A DNA stretch of 64,000 nucleotides, taken from NCBI RefSeq assembly GCF_000934745.1, contig NZ_JYNO01000001.1, forward strand, positions 372,001-436,000. The letters run 5' to 3'. The notes under the pieces are model-generated. The model searched no databases and had not been told where the DNA came from. It saw only the letters and a program-made list of their open reading frames with translations. Both the position numbers and the translations under genes were made by a program. The stretch is from Desulfonatronum thioautotrophicum (GTDB lineage: Bacteria > Desulfobacterota > Desulfovibrionia > Desulfovibrionales > Desulfonatronaceae). Below are positions 62,009 through 64,000 of the stretch, piece by piece (position 1 is the first letter of the stretch; every line of letters begins with the position of its first letter).

Positions 62009-62509
62009 TCAATTCTCTGGTTCGGTCTTCTCTGCTTTTTTCTCCTGGGGGATCCGTTTCTCCACCTCCCGCTGGAATGCCGTCGACAGTTGGGCAAGTC
62101 CCCCGAGTTCGTCAGCGTCACAGTTCTCTGTGTCGCGTCGCAGGATCAGGTAGTCAATGAAATCGCAAAAATCAGCATTGTCCGTCACCTTGGCGAGATC
62201 ACCATCACTTTGTGGTGCAAGGTTGATGAAGCGCCACGCTTGCGCTACCTTGAGTTTGCTCAGCATCGTTTCGATCAGAGTTCGCCACGCCTGGACGTTC
62301 GCCCTGAAGCGCTTCTCTACCTCGGAATCCTGCTTCGGCTTTCTCTTCCTCTGGTCAGAATCTGCCGTCTTCCGATGGCGAGTGGGAAGTAACTCGTCTT
62401 CGGTGAACTGGACCGCCAAACGGTGAGCCGCGATATCAATAGAATCGTGGGTGTCCGCGGCTGATTTGGGCCGCTTGGTATCCGCAAACAGGTCGGCTTG
62501 TGTTGTCAA
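62009..62509 (-). CDS. Hypothetical protein
   Basis: This charged 166-residue protein has no recognised family, signal peptide or membrane helix. The middle (VEKRFRANVQAWRTLIETML then SKLKVAQAWRFINLAP) looks helical and the last 30 residues are Lys/Glu-rich. The TTG start is supported by AGGAG 6 bases upstream. It begins 9 bases after the exonuclease-BRCT gene on the same strand and is probably co-transcribed, so it may work with it. Confidence 0.6.
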   Translation of the reverse strand: MTTQADLFADTKRPKSAADTHDSIDIAAHRLAVQFTEDELLPTRHRKTADSDQRKRKPKQDSEVEKRFRANVQAWRTLIETMLSKLKVAQAWRFINLAPQSDGDLAKVTDNADFCDFIDYLILRRDTENCDADELGGLAQLSTAFQREVEKRIPQEKKAEKTEPEN

Positions 62510-62518
62510 GATTGTCTC

Positions 62519-63448
62519 CTACAACAGGCTGACGAAGTCAGCTTCCGACAGAATCTCAAACGGAAGTCCCTTGGCCAGCATCTGCTCTGCTTTTTGCATC
62601 TTCGAACTCTTGTGGCCTGAACGGTATCCAATGTAACCCTTCTGCCCCAAGACAAGGTAGTTTGTGTCCTGCTTAACGGTGTCGTGGCAGATGCCGCCAC
62701 GATCTACCACCGCTTGCATCGCGTCACGCCTCTGCATTGCCGTCATCGCGCCGGTAAACGCGAAACTCATCCCGGAATAGGGATGCTCTTCATCAACTTG
62801 GTCTGCGCTGGGTAGAATATCTGCCGCACGCAATTTCGGACCGTATGTGCCCGGCGCGCGTTGTGCTCGCGGCCCCCCGCAGGCGGCGTAGCCGCCAACG
62901 TAGAGACATCCGACGCGCAGCCCACAGACCTCCTGCAGGTCGTACAGAGAGTCGATACCGTGTGCATTGCAAGCGTGCAGCGCGATCATCGCGCAAGCGC
63001 GTGCATCTTCGGCGGCGTCGTGATGCTGAAACGTGATATCGAGGACCTGGGCAATGTGGTCGAGTGCGTAGGTGGGATGCTCCGGCCAAGTGAGCTTGGC
63101 AATGACCCGGGTGCAGAAGTAGTCAGTCTCCGGGTATGGGATGCTCAACTCGTCGAGAACATGCCGGAGGACGCTCATGTCGAATGACGCATTGTGAGCG
63201 ATCAGTGGTCCGTTCACCGTTTGCATCAACGACGGCCAGAACTCAGCAAAGGATGGCGCGTCAGAGACATCCGCTTCTGTGATTCCATGAATGGACACGT
63301 TGAATGCGTCGAAGTACAGAGGTTCCGGACGTATCAGCTGATGAACGCGATCGACGATCTCACCGTTCTCGACTAGCGAAAGGCCGACCGCGCACGCTGA
63401 GGATCGTGACGCGTTAGCCGTCTCGAAATCTATGGCTGTGAATCTCAT
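62519..63448 (-). CDS. DnaQ-like 3'-5' exonuclease with C-terminal BRCT domain
   Basis: This 309-residue protein has an RNase-T/DnaQ exonuclease domain: ExoI FTAIDFETANAS, ExoII IAHNASFDMSVLRHVLDE and ExoIII HHDAAEDARACAMIAL, so the DEDDh residues are present. A BRCT domain follows (about 230-309; MSFAFTGAMTAMQRRDAMQA, TNYLVLGQKG, EILSEADFVSLL). The ATG at 63448 matches the domain start. Such proteins degrade or proofread single-stranded DNA ends. A Cys/Gly-rich linker (CGLRVGCLYVGGYAACGG) separates the domains. Confidence 0.88.
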   Translation of the reverse strand: MRFTAIDFETANASRSSACAVGLSLVENGEIVDRVHQLIRPEPLYFDAFNVSIHGITEADVSDAPSFAEFWPSLMQTVNGPLIAHNASFDMSVLRHVLDELSIPYPETDYFCTRVIAKLTWPEHPTYALDHIAQVLDITFQHHDAAEDARACAMIALHACNAHGIDSLYDLQEVCGLRVGCLYVGGYAACGGPRAQRAPGTYGPKLRAADILPSADQVDEEHPYSGMSFAFTGAMTAMQRRDAMQAVVDRGGICHDTVKQDTNYLVLGQKGYIGYRSGHKSSKMQKAEQMLAKGLPFEILSEADFVSLL

Positions 63449-63722
63449 CTTCTCAGACCGAACAGTGTTATTATACGGAACTCGCAAAAATCCGCCCCTC
63501 AAAAAACTTGGTCTTTACATCTGCTGATTCGTCAAGCACTTTTTGAAAAAAATAGTCCCAATTTTCCACTTTATTTCAATACCTTGAGCAGTTCTTGCAA
63601 AATCCTTCTTGACTCCGAGGTCAGCTTTATCCCTTGTGCTGAAATTAGCTTTATGCGGTAGCCGTATCGTCATCACAAGTGCGGGGCATAAAGCCAACCT
63701 TGGAGGAAATGCTGGATACAGA

Positions 63723-63753
63723 GCCGAGTGCAAAAAGTCCTTTTGCACTCGGC
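63723..63753. repeat. Perfect hairpin repeat GCCGAGTGCAAAA, copy 2
   Basis: GCCGAGTGCAAAA pairs with TTTTGCACTCGGC. It is the same hairpin as at 31914-31945 and has shared flanking words (CTTGTTTTTACT and CCACAAGCCACT) in reverse. The 552 bases from 63449 to the window end contain no other feature I can support; short frames there look like chance. Confidence 0.6.
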
Positions 63754-64000
63754 AGTGGTTGGCGACAAGTGGCTTGTGGTTAGTAAAAACAAGAGGTTGC
63801 CGGAAGCTCCTGGCATGTTGGTTTCGGCCTGCGGGACTTTTTGTAATGACCACTATACACGAAAATTCCGGTACTGGCTTCGGGAATCCGATATCTTACC
63901 AGATGTTGAAGTCTTTAAACGACATTTGGAGTGGAAGCAATCGTATCACGTATCTGTATTTAGCTCTTGATCGTTTCGCTGTCCTTCGAGAGGCGCTACG

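Noticed and set aside
63515-63970. Small frames on both strands near the right edge
   Set aside because: They overlap each other and a perfect hairpin repeat, and none has coding features.

Overview
The window looks like a chromosome segment of a GC-rich deltaproteobacterium, most likely a sulfate reducer of the Desulfovibrionales. That is an inference from the gene repertoire: monomeric NADP isocitrate dehydrogenase, FNR/HcpR-type operators on iron-sulfur genes, and a very large chemosensory and histidine-kinase load. I recognised no rRNA, tRNA, CRISPR array or intact transposase. Most of the sequence between genes is made of short repeats.

Layout. 0-7 kb: a radical SAM/SPASM gene and a ferredoxin-cupin-cupin cluster, each preceded by the same 14-bp FNR-like palindrome. 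Between them lie a broken higBA module framed by REP-like palindromes, an intact MntA-HepT toxin-antitoxin pair and a helicase stub. 7-19.7 kb: isocitrate dehydrogenase, a periplasmic peptide-type binding protein overlapping a hybrid histidine kinase, 6-phosphogluconolactonase, a sigma-54 activator with a dead receiver, an aminotransferase, and an AlbA-domain protein.

19.7-49.6 kb: an almost entirely minus-strand signalling island. Read in the direction of transcription it has a PAS hybrid kinase, a broken sensor-kinase gene, a hybrid kinase with Hpt, CheA, a PstS-like binding protein with its own chemoreceptor, CheY, CheX, a HEAT-receiver protein, a NIT-domain chemoreceptor, CheW, a Cys-less CheD, CheR, CheB, CheD, receiver-HDOD-receiver genes and a MotB-MotA pair. 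One plus-strand ATPase gene (36.6-38.0 kb) interrupts it. Near-identical copies of the 3' end of cheA lie at 33.2, 36.2 and 38.3 kb. This is a full excitation and adaptation system with no cheZ or cheC seen; CheX is the visible phosphatase.

50-54 kb: an XRE-type DNA-binding domain fused to a multi-PAS histidine kinase, followed by a decayed receiver remnant. 54-64 kb: an accessory zone of toxin-antitoxin modules (PemK stub with antitoxin, HI0074/HI0073-type pair, Fic protein, ParE/RelE pair, BrnT/CopG-like pair), DUF4143 ATPases (one broken), a sigma-54 activator fragment, a GDSL esterase and an exonuclease-BRCT protein.

The most unusual signals are repeat-derived peptide insertions in the same receiver-domain loop of two hybrid kinases, the cheA-tail copies bracketing a PstS-chemoreceptor cassette, a catalytically dead CheD beside a live one, the XRE-kinase fusion, and two MITE-like repeat families.
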